A DNA stretch of 64,000 nt from Chitinibacter bivalviorum. GTDB lineage: Bacteria > Pseudomonadota > Gammaproteobacteria > Burkholderiales > Chitinibacteraceae. A model generated the notes under the pieces. That model saw only the letters and a list, made by a program, of their open reading frames with translations. It had not been told where the DNA came from and made no database searches. The first letter of the stretch is position 1; every line of letters begins with the position of its first letter. The position numbers were made by a program, and so were the translations under genes. Location of the stretch: NCBI RefSeq assembly GCF_013403565.1, contig NZ_CP058627.1, forward strand, positions 1,674,001 to 1,738,000, read 5' to 3'. Positions 1 through 8,464 of this stretch are shown one piece after another.

Positions 1-521
1 GATTGGTTCAAGAGTTTGTCCCAATTTGGTATGTAATCTTTATAGTCGGATGCACTTCGATATACGGCGGCTTCAAAATAAGAATCAACATTCATTGCAT
101 CTAACATGGCAAGCAAACTTGCAACTCTATCCAGTCGCCCGTCTTCAATTAAAGGCTCAGTCACTTCGAATATTGCATCAAACCCTCTTGAATACTCTGC
201 ATCATTTTGGACATTTATTTGACGCAAACAACTTAATGAACGATAAAAACCAAGAACATCACTTGACACATCTTCTTGGTCTTTTCGCCGAACAACATTA
301 GTTGACGCGATAGAGCGTGCAAAATTAACCGAGTTACTTAAAGTGCCATGACTTGATAAGGAAAAAGCTACTCCAGCTAAAATAGTAGTAACACTTTTCA
401 AGGCATCAAAAACAGCAGACTCTCCCCCCGACACATTCGAAGATAAATTTATCGACTGAGTTGTGGCACTAGAAGTAATTCTTGGTGATATCGTTGAATA
501 TCTAATAGAAGTTGAGGACAT
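1..521 (-). CDS. Unrecognised protein, 3' end cut by window edge
   Basis: Reading the minus strand from the ATG at 521 gives at least 173 codons without a stop down to base 1, so the gene continues outside the window. The first 35 residues are rich in Ser and Thr. A hydrophobic stretch follows at about residues 41-58 (KSVTTILAGVAFSLSS), then a mostly helical, charged region. The start lies 2 nt after the stop codon of the upstream gene (524-1243), so the two are probably co-transcribed and may act together. I do not recognise the family. It sits at the outer end of an accessory element rich in defence genes, but the sequence itself gives no function. Confidence 0.6.
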   Translation of the reverse strand, partial: MSSTSIRYSTISPRITSSATTQSINLSSNVSGGESAVFDALKSVTTILAGVAFSLSSHGTLSNSVNFARSIASTNVVRRKDQEDVSSDVLGFYRSLSCLRQINVQNDAEYSRGFDAIFEVTEPLIEDGRLDRVASLLAMLDAMNVDSYFEAAVYRSASDYKDYIPNWDKLLNQ

Positions 522-523
522 AA

Positions 524-1243
524 TTAAAAACCACCACGTATACATTCATCCAACTGCTCAAAAATGCAATCAATTAGCCGCAAAGGGTTATGGATCGGAT
601 TTTTATTCATAGCATCAGAATTTATATCCCACTCGACCTGAGCAACTAGCTCATTAACAATTGATGCGGGGCCTGAAGTATCAAATGCAATATTCTGAAT
701 TTGCCCGATAGCACATCTAAGAATTCTATTAATTTGCCCAGAATCATCAGCCCAAATTGGCTTATTTATTTGAAAATTAAAATCCTGACTACCATCAGGA
801 ATTTCATAATTAATCAAAGTAGATAATGCTTTTGAAGCAGCACAGTTATCGGCTTCTTTTCTTGAAAATACAATTCCAACCGCGTAACGCAATGCACCAC
901 TTGAGAGTTCATCATTTATACATTGCAGCATCGCTCTGAGGTCTGCAATCGATTGATCATAACTTCCGATAGATAGCAAGCCTTCAACAGAAGGTGAGCT
1001 TGGCTGTATTGCAATGTCGATACGAGTGGGCAACGCAAACTGTACTGCTACATTTTTACTTCCATCAGCCGATGGTCCAAAAGCCATATGCACAGGCGCA
1101 GCAGGTGGATGCAACACACTGGGATTTTGTTGTTTTGTCAGTTTTTTCCATAAACCATCAGGCGATAGGCTAGCATTTTCCAGATGGAAAAAGGTAAAAC
1201 GTAAGCCCTCAACATTCCAACCCGACAAGTCATAACGTGACAT
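524..1243 (-). CDS. Unrecognised 239-aa protein
   Basis: An intact ORF with an ATG start preceded by a purine-rich AAGGGTTGGGAAA stretch. It has no signal peptide or membrane segment and looks like a soluble alpha/beta protein, with alternating hydrophobic strands such as NVAVQFALPTRIDIAIQP around residues 64-81. No catalytic motif stands out. It is the first gene of a tight pair with the partial gene at 1-521 (2-nt gap). The upstream 213 bp to the NERD gene has room for a promoter. The pair could be a small two-gene defence or host-interaction module given its neighbours, but that is inference from position only. Confidence 0.6.
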   Translation of the reverse strand: MSRYDLSGWNVEGLRFTFFHLENASLSPDGLWKKLTKQQNPSVLHPPAAPVHMAFGPSADGSKNVAVQFALPTRIDIAIQPSSPSVEGLLSIGSYDQSIADLRAMLQCINDELSSGALRYAVGIVFSRKEADNCAASKALSTLINYEIPDGSQDFNFQINKPIWADDSGQINRILRCAIGQIQNIAFDTSGPASIVNELVAQVEWDINSDAMNKNPIHNPLRLIDCIFEQLDECIRGGF

Positions 1244-1456
1244 TTAATTTCCCAACCCTTACGAGATAATAACTTACAACAAAAAACACTGAACTAACTA
1301 CATCGTCAACGAATTGTAGACCAAAATCCCTTAGACAGTCATCGCTTTATTCCCTATACAAATAGTAAGACCAACAAAACCAGAAGTTACAACCTTAAAA
1401 TTAGTAAGGATATCGTCATGAATTAGACCAAAAAATTGTTTTGCCTTTATCTGATT

Positions 1457-2491
1457 TTATATAGATCGTAAAGTTTCAGGCCAAATAAAATACGGCCCAA
1501 ATTTAGGACTAAACTTAGCCTCACCGCCCGCAGCCTTGCCCTGTGCGGTTAGTTTTGGCTTGCCCTCAACAATCTCTACAAAACCCTTCTCAACCAATTT
1601 ATCAATCAACTCTTGAGTATTTTTGAGCCCTAGCTTGGCGGCTAGCTTGGAGCTGGTTAGTTTTGCTACCTCTTCCACTGCTTCCGAGATGGGCGCAACC
1701 TCAACAGCTGGCGGTGCGGCCATCGCTGCTTTTTGCTCTTCAACTTGAGCTGTATTTGCAAGCTCATTGATCCCAAACTTTGCTTTGTAGTCGGGTTTTA
1801 TAGAGCGATGGTGTCGGGTGAATATCTCAGCAATTTCCATCACCGTTTCGCCGCTGACGATCTTGGCCAAGCTACCAAACATACGACCAAAGCTTGCATC
1901 ATCTGCATTGGTCTTAGTTACCCATTCCAAAACCTGCTCAGCCTTGATGACGTTTTTGGTATCAAAATTTTTTGGGCGCGTAATGCGTTGCTTGTTGCTA
2001 ACCATCACCACACTGGTAAATGATGGCATCAGCGTTACGCCAAGGCGTGTAGGCAGCGGCAGAGTCTTGCTTAGGGCCTTTAGCACTTCAATGTGCTTTT
2101 CGTTCTGGGCTAATGGGCTGGGAATACCGATGGGCTTCTTGTTGTACCAAGCGGTGAACTCGCCCTGCTCGTTGATTTGCAAGTCAGCGCTGAAGTTCTT
2201 GGTTTCGATCACAAATACATCCAGCAAACGGTTGATCAGTAAATGATCAATCTGCGCCACTCGTCCATTGTGCTCGATCCGTAAGTCATGAATCACCGCC
2301 CAGTTTTTTGAATCCTTCAGATAGAAGTTGATTTCATATTCACTGTTTTGCTCGCCCTGAACCCCTTGCTTGAGAGCATGGATTTCTTTGGTGATTAGCT
2401 CCCGCTGTTTGGCGCTCAAATTCGGTAATGTCAGCAGCTCGTGCAGCTCATCAAGCTGCACTTGTTTGGAGTCTGGATTCTTTATGATCAT
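1457..2491 (-). CDS. NERD-domain protein with C-terminal winged-helix-like region
   Basis: Start chosen at ATG 2491 (MIIKNPDSKQ, 344 aa). The frame stays open to 2569, but those extra residues look like translated intergenic DNA, and a weak GAAG purine stretch lies upstream of 2491. Residues about 60-170 match the NERD (nuclease-related) fold: IDHLLINRLLDVFVIETKNF carries the D and ExK residues of a PD-(D/E)xK-like site, followed by the family's QN-containing helix. Residues about 275-320 (TSSKLAAKLGLKNTQELIDK and onward) look like a winged helix. The C-terminal KFGPYFIWPE motif resembles tails seen behind such DNA-binding domains. A DNA-acting role is likely; the substrate is unknown. It faces the 120-bp repeat array lying just upstream. 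Confidence 0.8.
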   Translation of the reverse strand: MIIKNPDSKQVQLDELHELLTLPNLSAKQRELITKEIHALKQGVQGEQNSEYEINFYLKDSKNWAVIHDLRIEHNGRVAQIDHLLINRLLDVFVIETKNFSADLQINEQGEFTAWYNKKPIGIPSPLAQNEKHIEVLKALSKTLPLPTRLGVTLMPSFTSVVMVSNKQRITRPKNFDTKNVIKAEQVLEWVTKTNADDASFGRMFGSLAKIVSGETVMEIAEIFTRHHRSIKPDYKAKFGINELANTAQVEEQKAAMAAPPAVEVAPISEAVEEVAKLTSSKLAAKLGLKNTQELIDKLVEKGFVEIVEGKPKLTAQGKAAGGEAKFSPKFGPYFIWPETLRSI

Positions 2492-2642
2492 TTTTTTCTT
2501 CAAAACCAAAATTAAATATCTACAAACAAACTTCTGAACCCTAACTACCTGACAAGCTCTACTAGGCAATCAAACAGACAAATCTTTCACGGTGCATTTC
2601 CAGATTTTCTGCAAAAGAACTAAACAATCCCACTTCTGGCAC

Positions 2643-3303
2643 AAATGATGTCAAAAACTATATGCACTAGCCCTTCAGTCCGCTTCAAAAGTTGCACATG
2701 TGCAACTTACGCAAACGATTAGATTTTCCAATCAGCTAATATTTAGCTCAAGTCATGCAAATGATGTCAAAAACCGTATCCTGCGCTAGCTATATACACT
2801 TCAAAAAAGTTGCACATGTGTAACTCGTCTCGACCTCCACCCTCCATAATGAGTGATGATCCATAACACTTATGATGCAAATGATGTCAAAAACTATATC
2901 CTGCGCTAGCTCTGAACTACCGTAAAAAGTTGCACATGTGCAACTCCTGCAAGTCAGCAAAGCAGCTTGATTTACTAATATTTAGTAAATCTCGCTCAAA
3001 TGATCTCAAAAACCGTATCCTGCGCTCAGCTCTCAACCACTTCAAAAAGTTGCACATGTGCAACTTTCTTTTCAAGACAGAACATACCACTCCGTAATAT
3101 TTACCATGGCCAGCACAAATGATCTCAAAAACCATATCCTGCGCTAGCTCAGAACTGCCCTAGAAAGTTGCACATGTGCAACTCCAACATGGTCAGCAAA
3201 GCAGCTTGATCTACCAATCTTTGGCAAATCTCGCTCAAATGATTTCAAAAACCGTATCCTGCGCTAGCCTAGAACTACCCTAAAAAGTTGCACATGTGCA
3301 ACT
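2643..3303. repeat. Six-unit ~120-bp tandem array with an 18-bp palindrome and variable hairpins
   Basis: Units start at 2643, 2759, 2879, 2998, 3117 and 3237 (spacing 116, 120, 119, 119, 120). Each begins with box A, AAATGATNTCAAAAACC, and units 2-6 continue with GTATCCTGCGCTAGC or a near match. After a variable stretch of about 14 nt comes box B, the perfect palindrome AGTTGCACATGTGCAACT, at 2690-2707, 2808-2825 (one mismatch), 2928-2945, 3048-3065, 3166-3183 and 3286-3303. About 45-50 variable nt follow. In units 1-5 these contain a hairpin with a three-base loop: 2734-2748, 2862-2874, 2969-2991, 3094-3104 and 3208-3230. Spacings are not multiples of three, so this is not a coding repeat. 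It fills the 0.8 kb between hsdR and the NERD gene. Function unknown. Confidence 0.9.
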
Positions 3304-3398
3304 TTAACCCTTGCCAGTAACGTCCCTGCTGGGCCGTACAGGCTGTCGGCCTACCTGCTGGTCGGCTCGCCAAAATTCGTTTTGAAATTCTTCAAAAA

Positions 3399-5798
3399 TC
3401 AAACCGTTTCCAGATACAGGTACTTTTGAAACCCGGTAAAAACCTTGTTGATTTCGGCGGGCTTGCCAAGATCAGCTGCAGCATCAGCTAGTGAGTCGTG
3501 ATATTTCAGCTTGAGCAAAGGCGTGAGTTTGGTTTGATCCAGCTCTTCCACGCCCAGATTCACGTAATGCGACAGCACAAAATCCAAAAACACCTGCTGC
3601 TTGCTATTGAAGTTGGTACTGATCAACGCCATCGCCTTGGCTGCACGTTCTTCTCGCGTCAACGGGCTCATTGCATAGGCCACATGGGCTAGCACGTCGA
3701 ATAGATCACTATTCTCGGCATCTATGATTTTCTGCATTTCCTGCAGTTGGTCTTTGCCAAAGCCTTTTTCTGCCAAGCCCTCCAGTAGCTTTTTGCGCGT
3801 ATCGGGCGACATCCACAAAGTACGCAGCTCTTCTTCGTTTTTGAAAAAGTCTGGCAATTGGCCAAATAACATTTCCATGAATTCCTGAGCGGCCATTGGT
3901 GTGCCGTCTGGATGCCAAAAGCTAGTGCAGGTCATGTGTTGAATGGCTCGCACTTTGCCATCGGCCAGCTTCACTTTGGCTTTGGGCTTTTTCTTGCAAA
4001 TGCATGGCTCTTGCCCGCACTGCTTGCAAATTTCTGGCGGGCATACACATGGCTGCTGGCCACAGATCTTGCACGGCTTTGGTGGCGTTTTCTCGCATTT
4101 GCAGGGGTATAGGCCACACGTTGGGCAGGTTGCCGGGTCAACTGGCTCGCCATCCCAATCCGGGTCGCTAAACAGGTGGTGCGCCTTCACAAAATCATAA
4201 ATCGTGAAGTAGTCTTTACCATCGTAAAGCCGCGTACCGCGCCCGATGATCTGCTTAAACTCGATCATCGAAGTCACTGGCCGCATTAGCACCACATTAC
4301 GCACGTTTCGCGCATCAACGCCTGTAGAGAGCTTTTGTGAGGTCGTCAAAATCGTCGGAATCGACTTTTCGTTATCCTGAAAATCGCGCAAATGCTGCTC
4401 GCCCAAAGCACCATCATTGGCGGTAACACGGTGGCAGTAATTCGGGTTGCTGCTGGTTTTGATCTGGTTAATCAAATCGCGCACGGCGAGCGCATGAATC
4501 TGGTTGGCGCAAAACACCAGCGTTTTTTCGTTCTGGTTAATTTGCGACATAAACAGCTTCACCCGATGCTGCTCACGCTCTTTGATTTCGATAATCTTGT
4601 TGAAGTCTTTTTCTTCGTAGCGTTTGCCCTTCTCGACTTCGCCCTCGATCACCGCATCATCCGGGGTGTAAACGTATTCATCCAGCGTGGTCGAAATTTG
4701 CTTCACGCGGAATGGCGTCAAAAAGCCATCGTTGATGCCGTCTTTCAGCGAATAGCTATACACAGGCTCGCCAAAATAGGCGTAGGTATCGACGTTATCT
4801 TTGCGCTTTGGTGTGGCCGTCAAACCCAACTGCACGGCGGGCGAGAAGTATTCCAAGATACCGCGCCAGTTGCCTTCGTCTTTCGCGCCACCACGGTGGC
4901 ACTCGTCAATGATGATGAAATCGAAAAAGTCGGCGGGGTATTCGCCAAAATACGGCAAAGGCTGGCCATCCTTGCCCTTGCCGCTCATAAAGGTCTGAAA
5001 GATGGTGAAAAAGATGCTGCCGTTTTTCGGTACTTTGCCTTTTTTCTTGATGTCGTCTGGCTCGATCCGCACCAGTGCATCTTCGGGGAAGGCCGAAAAC
5101 GAGTTATAGGCTTGGTCGGCCAATACATTGCGGTCAGCCAAAAACAGAATACGCGGGCGGCGTTGTGGCTCGTTGCTAGTTTTCCAATCGGTTAGATTCC
5201 AGCGCGATTGAAACAGCTTCCACGCCAATTGAAAGCCGACAAAGGTTTTGCCTGTACCCGTTGCCAGCGTCAGCAGAATGCGGCTGCGCTGCTCGGCCAC
5301 CGCAGCTAATACGCGCTCAACGGCAATATCTTGATAGTAGCGGCCTTGGAAATAACCGCCTCGGTCTTCAAACGGAATCGCAGCAAAACGATCACGCCAA
5401 GCATTTTGCGTCGCAAAGGTCAGATTCCACAACTCATCCGGGCTTGGAAAGCCAACCCGCTCGCCTTCCGTACCCTGCTCCATATCAATCGCATACACGC
5501 CCTGCCCATTGCTGGCATAGGTGAAGCGAATCGACAGCTTGCCCGCATAATCCTTGGCCTGCCCTACGCCTTCGCTCAGCGGCTTATCCCAAGCCTTGGC
5601 CTCTACAACGGCCAGCTTAGTATTGCGGTAGATCAGCAGATAATCGGCGCTCAATGCCTTGCCGCGTTTGCCATGCCCTTCCAACCGCCCCAGCGTAATC
5701 GGGTATTCCCGGCGAATACGGCTTTCATCGACCACGCCCCAGCCAGCGGCTACCAGCATAGGGTCAATATGGTCTGAGCGGGTTTCGGCTTCGTTCAT
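3399..5798 (-). CDS. hsdR: Type I restriction enzyme R subunit (nuclease and translocase)
   Basis: The 799-aa motor/nuclease subunit of a type I restriction system, which binds the HsdM-HsdS core, pulls DNA using ATP and cuts it. The N-terminal nuclease domain shows D52 and VEAK (E66, K68) of the PD-(D/E)xK site. The SF2 helicase has Walker A ATGTGKT (179-185), DECH (298-301), a LTATP motif and a QIIGRGTRL motif VI. An unusual insert at about residues 557-605 contains three or four CxxCGxxPCxC units, probably zinc-binding. The C-terminal helical region presumably contacts HsdM. It is the last gene of hsdM-yhcG-hsdS-(rhuM remnant)-hsdR, with a 190-bp gap before it, so it may have its own promoter. 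Appears intact. Confidence 0.95.
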   Translation of the reverse strand: MNEAETRSDHIDPMLVAAGWGVVDESRIRREYPITLGRLEGHGKRGKALSADYLLIYRNTKLAVVEAKAWDKPLSEGVGQAKDYAGKLSIRFTYASNGQGVYAIDMEQGTEGERVGFPSPDELWNLTFATQNAWRDRFAAIPFEDRGGYFQGRYYQDIAVERVLAAVAEQRSRILLTLATGTGKTFVGFQLAWKLFQSRWNLTDWKTSNEPQRRPRILFLADRNVLADQAYNSFSAFPEDALVRIEPDDIKKKGKVPKNGSIFFTIFQTFMSGKGKDGQPLPYFGEYPADFFDFIIIDECHRGGAKDEGNWRGILEYFSPAVQLGLTATPKRKDNVDTYAYFGEPVYSYSLKDGINDGFLTPFRVKQISTTLDEYVYTPDDAVIEGEVEKGKRYEEKDFNKIIEIKEREQHRVKLFMSQINQNEKTLVFCANQIHALAVRDLINQIKTSSNPNYCHRVTANDGALGEQHLRDFQDNEKSIPTILTTSQKLSTGVDARNVRNVVLMRPVTSMIEFKQIIGRGTRLYDGKDYFTIYDFVKAHHLFSDPDWDGEPVDPATCPTCGLYPCKCEKTPPKPCKICGQQPCVCPPEICKQCGQEPCICKKKPKAKVKLADGKVRAIQHMTCTSFWHPDGTPMAAQEFMEMLFGQLPDFFKNEEELRTLWMSPDTRKKLLEGLAEKGFGKDQLQEMQKIIDAENSDLFDVLAHVAYAMSPLTREERAAKAMALISTNFNSKQQVFLDFVLSHYVNLGVEELDQTKLTPLLKLKYHDSLADAAADLGKPAEINKVFTGFQKYLYLETV

Positions 5799-5989
5799 GG
5801 AACATTCCTGTTATTTTTTCACGGCACACAGCAATCAGTTTTACACGGACTGACAAGGCTTCATCACTCGCCGCAGTAAGGTCAAACCTTGCAAAAATCG
5901 GCGTCAATCAAAACCCAATCAAGAAAAAATCGCACTACCAATCAGCCATAAACCTTTGATTTCCATCGGTCTACTGCTTAACAAACCAT

Positions 5990-6238
5990 CTACACACCTG
6001 CAACAATCAAAACACGATCAAGAAACTCAAGCCTTAGCCAACTGTTTCCATTTTGGAAACGGTTGCTTCGTTGCTCCAGCTCGCCGCTGGCAAAGATGTT
6101 CTTCAGGTGTTTGGAAATCGCCGCTTTCTGTACGCCAAACACATTCGCCATCTGCTCTTGCGACAGCCATACCGTCTCTTGCGCTACGCGCACTTCGACT
6201 GTGCCGTTATCGGCCCGATAGATCGTAATCTCGCCCAT
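5990..6238 (-). pseudogene. RhuM-family remnant, frameshifted
   Basis: The 82-aa reading frame matches the N-terminal DNA-binding part of RhuM ('virulence protein') family members: IYRADNGTVEVRV, then ETVWLSQEQMANVFGVQKAA and LKNIFASGEL. Full members are about 300 residues or more. After GELE the frame turns into unrelated sequence, while the neighbouring frame reads EATVSKMETVG and then hits a stop. That segment looks like the family's natural continuation, so the gene seems broken by a frameshift and then truncated. RhuM genes often sit between hsdS and hsdR in type I operons, which is exactly the position here. Probably non-functional, although a short HTH peptide could still be made. Confidence 0.75.
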
Positions 6239-6302
6239 GACATACCCTTTGCAGTATTGCCATATAGAACATTATCAACAATGGCTACAAGTATATACCC
6301 CA

Positions 6303-7436
6303 TCACAATTCACCACTAAATGCTTGCTGCAGCAAGGCTTTTTTCAGCTCGTCGAGCGCGGCGAGTTTTTGCTGGTAGATGCTGATTAACTGATCATTTT
6401 GTTGCGATACACTCTGAATCAATTCAACAATCTCGGCTTGCTTCGCAACAGGGGGGATTGCACCCAACTGCAATGCACGAATATCTTTCATATTCACATG
6501 CTGCACCGTCGCACCACGCGAATGCGCTAACAATTTGGTTTGCATTAAGGGCTGAAGCAGAAAATAAGCCAAAAAATGAGAATTAAGAAATTCAGACTTA
6601 GGGCGAATTAAAACAGTTCGCTGCCCCAGACAAAGCGGTTGGTTTTCTGGGATTACGGCTACATTACCAGCGGGAGCCTCACGCGCTAATATCAAATCCC
6701 CTGCTGCCGGAATTGCTCTGCGAGTCCATTCAACGTATGTTTCCTGCGATACGCGATAAACACCATCGAGCAGCAATTTTCCCTTACCGATGTTAGGGGT
6801 GCGAATTGATGGAATGCCTTCGTCCTGAGTGGGAGCTGTTTTATGCTCACAATCAACAATTAGCTCGCACAACTCAGACAGGGGCGTCCCTAAATCTCGC
6901 CAGTTCTGATCTTTATTTGAAAAAATATACTGCAAATGGCTTTCAAATAATGCGCGGGCGTTTTGTAGGTTTTTTTCGGCATTGGCTTTCGCCGTGGCAA
7001 TCCCTTCAAACGCCTCATCCAGAATGGCAACAATGCGCTGCTGCTCTTTTGTATCTGTTGTGAATAGCACACGTTCATCATGAACAAAGTTACGATTTAA
7101 GGTTGGTACACCTGTACCAGTCGCAAACCGTTTTAAATCAAAATTATTTAGGAAATGAAATATAAACTTCGGATCATTTCCATGAAAATCCTTAACATAA
7201 AGAACGGTATTTAATGGCCAATAATCTTTATCAATAAAAAAAACTTTACCAATACTGCCGCTTCGACCTGTAATTACTCCGGGGCTTTTAACTGCTGACT
7301 TATGATGAGAGTCAATTACCCCACTTGAGCTAACCAAGGGAAAAGTGCCGGCAATTCGATTTTGAGTAGGCAAATCGAATCCCCGTTGCAATGTTGCAAC
7401 TTCCCCAAACCTTTTGTACGACCACCCCGCCTTCAT
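6303..7436 (-). CDS. hsdS: Type I restriction-modification specificity subunit
   Basis: The 377-aa protein has the two-half layout of HsdS: target-recognition domain 1 (about residues 1-135), a conserved helical spacer (KEQQRIVAILDEAFEGIATA and onward), target-recognition domain 2 (about 180-330) and a C-terminal helix ending LKKALLQQAFSGEL. The two halves each read one half of a split DNA target and the helices form the ruler between them. The target cannot be read from sequence. Its ATG overlaps the stop of the upstream yhcG-like gene by 4 nt, so translation is probably coupled. Confidence 0.93.
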   Translation of the reverse strand: MKAGWSYKRFGEVATLQRGFDLPTQNRIAGTFPLVSSSGVIDSHHKSAVKSPGVITGRSGSIGKVFFIDKDYWPLNTVLYVKDFHGNDPKFIFHFLNNFDLKRFATGTGVPTLNRNFVHDERVLFTTDTKEQQRIVAILDEAFEGIATAKANAEKNLQNARALFESHLQYIFSNKDQNWRDLGTPLSELCELIVDCEHKTAPTQDEGIPSIRTPNIGKGKLLLDGVYRVSQETYVEWTRRAIPAAGDLILAREAPAGNVAVIPENQPLCLGQRTVLIRPKSEFLNSHFLAYFLLQPLMQTKLLAHSRGATVQHVNMKDIRALQLGAIPPVAKQAEIVELIQSVSQQNDQLISIYQQKLAALDELKKALLQQAFSGEL

Positions 7437-8464
7437 ACCCCATCCCCCAAACGCTGGCGCGCCAGCTCGATGGATTGATGCAACTTCGCTTCAAGGATTT
7501 CTTTGGCGGGCAATAGCGTCAAATAGTCGGCGACGCGAATATTACTTTGATCGAGCTGCAATAGTTCAATATGCTCATTGTTTTTGCCCGCACACAAAAT
7601 CAGCCCAATCGGGCTATTTTCATTGGGTAGTTGCTCGTATTTTTCCAGATAGCGCAAATACAGCTCCATTTGACCTTTGTACGCGGCTTCAAATTCGCCA
7701 ATTTTTAGTTCAATCGCCACCAAACATTGCAAACGGCGATGGTAAAACAGTAGGTCGATATAATAATCGCGCTGGTCGATGGTGATGCGTTTTTGCCGAG
7801 CCATAAAAGCAAAGTCGCTGCCCATTTCGACGATAAAACGCTGCAATTCGGCCACAATGGCCGATTCAAGGTCTTTTTCACTGTAGGTGTCGGCTAGACC
7901 CAGAAAATCCAGCACATAGGGATCACGAAACGCCAAATCAGCCGACATCTGCCCTTCTTCACGCAAAGCCTGCAAATCCTGCTGGATGGTGGTGGCGGGC
8001 TGTTTGGAAATGGCGGTGCGCTCAAACAGCATGGATTTAATGCGCTCTTGTAGCTGGCGCACGCTCCAGCGTTCGAGTCGGCAAATTTCAATATAAAACT
8101 CGCGTTTCAGTGCGTCGTCGATGGCCAGCAACAGGCGCAAGTGTGACCAGCTCAATTCTGCACACACTGTGTTCACAATTGCCGAGTCGGGAAAAACGCT
8201 GGCCAATTGCACGCAAAGCCAAAGCTGGCGCTCGCTCCAGCCTTTGCCATATTCACTACTCAGTTGCCGCGACATACTGGCAATCAGCTGTTTGCCATAC
8301 TGCCCACGCTCGCCTTTTAAGACTTCTTGCTGTAAACGCTGGCCGATATGCCAATACAGCAAACTCAGTTCGGCATTCACCACGGCGGCGGCGCGTTGGC
8401 GAGATCGCTCGATCAGAACACGCAGATCGAGCAAGATCGGTGAGTGCTGGGTAGGCAATGTCAT
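7433..8464 (-). CDS. YhcG/DUF1016-family PD-(D/E)xK nuclease
   Basis: The 343-aa protein has an N-terminal DUF1016 domain (about 10-150, including a WSERQLWLC motif) and a C-terminal PD-(D/E)xK domain. Active-site candidates are the D in YYIDLLFYHR and the ELK in LVAIELKIGEF. It is inserted between hsdM and hsdS, with 4-nt overlaps on both sides, so it is part of the restriction operon. Family members are putative nucleases often found inside type I systems and mobile elements. Whether this one modifies or guards the restriction enzyme is not known. The nuclease fold is well supported; the biological role is inference. Confidence 0.88.
   Translation of the reverse strand: MTLPTQHSPILLDLRVLIERSRQRAAAVVNAELSLLYWHIGQRLQQEVLKGERGQYGKQLIASMSRQLSSEYGKGWSERQLWLCVQLASVFPDSAIVNTVCAELSWSHLRLLLAIDDALKREFYIEICRLERWSVRQLQERIKSMLFERTAISKQPATTIQQDLQALREEGQMSADLAFRDPYVLDFLGLADTYSEKDLESAIVAELQRFIVEMGSDFAFMARQKRITIDQRDYYIDLLFYHRRLQCLVAIELKIGEFEAAYKGQMELYLRYLEKYEQLPNENSPIGLILCAGKNNEHIELLQLDQSNIRVADYLTLLPAKEILEAKLHQSIELARQRLGDGV

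Noticed and set aside
26..301. 91-aa plus-strand ORF at the window start
   Set aside because: It lies opposite the longer minus-strand frame that is open from 521 to 1 and continues the upstream gene pair.
2917..3135. 72-aa minus-strand ORF inside the array
   Set aside because: It only reads through two repeat units (LHMCNFL appears twice from the palindrome). Unit spacing breaks the frame.
2643..3303. CRISPR array
   Set aside because: Units are about 120 bp, conserved parts are split in two boxes, and the variable parts share structure and partly sequence (units 3 and 5). There are no cas genes.
2643..3303. Integron attC sites
   Set aside because: The palindrome ends GTTGCAC/GTGCAAC do not fit the GTTRRRY/RYYYAAC core sites, and there are no cassette ORFs between units.
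4392..5195. 267-aa plus-strand ORF
   Set aside because: It is antisense to the helicase core of hsdR, whose motifs are all intact. No recognisable domain.
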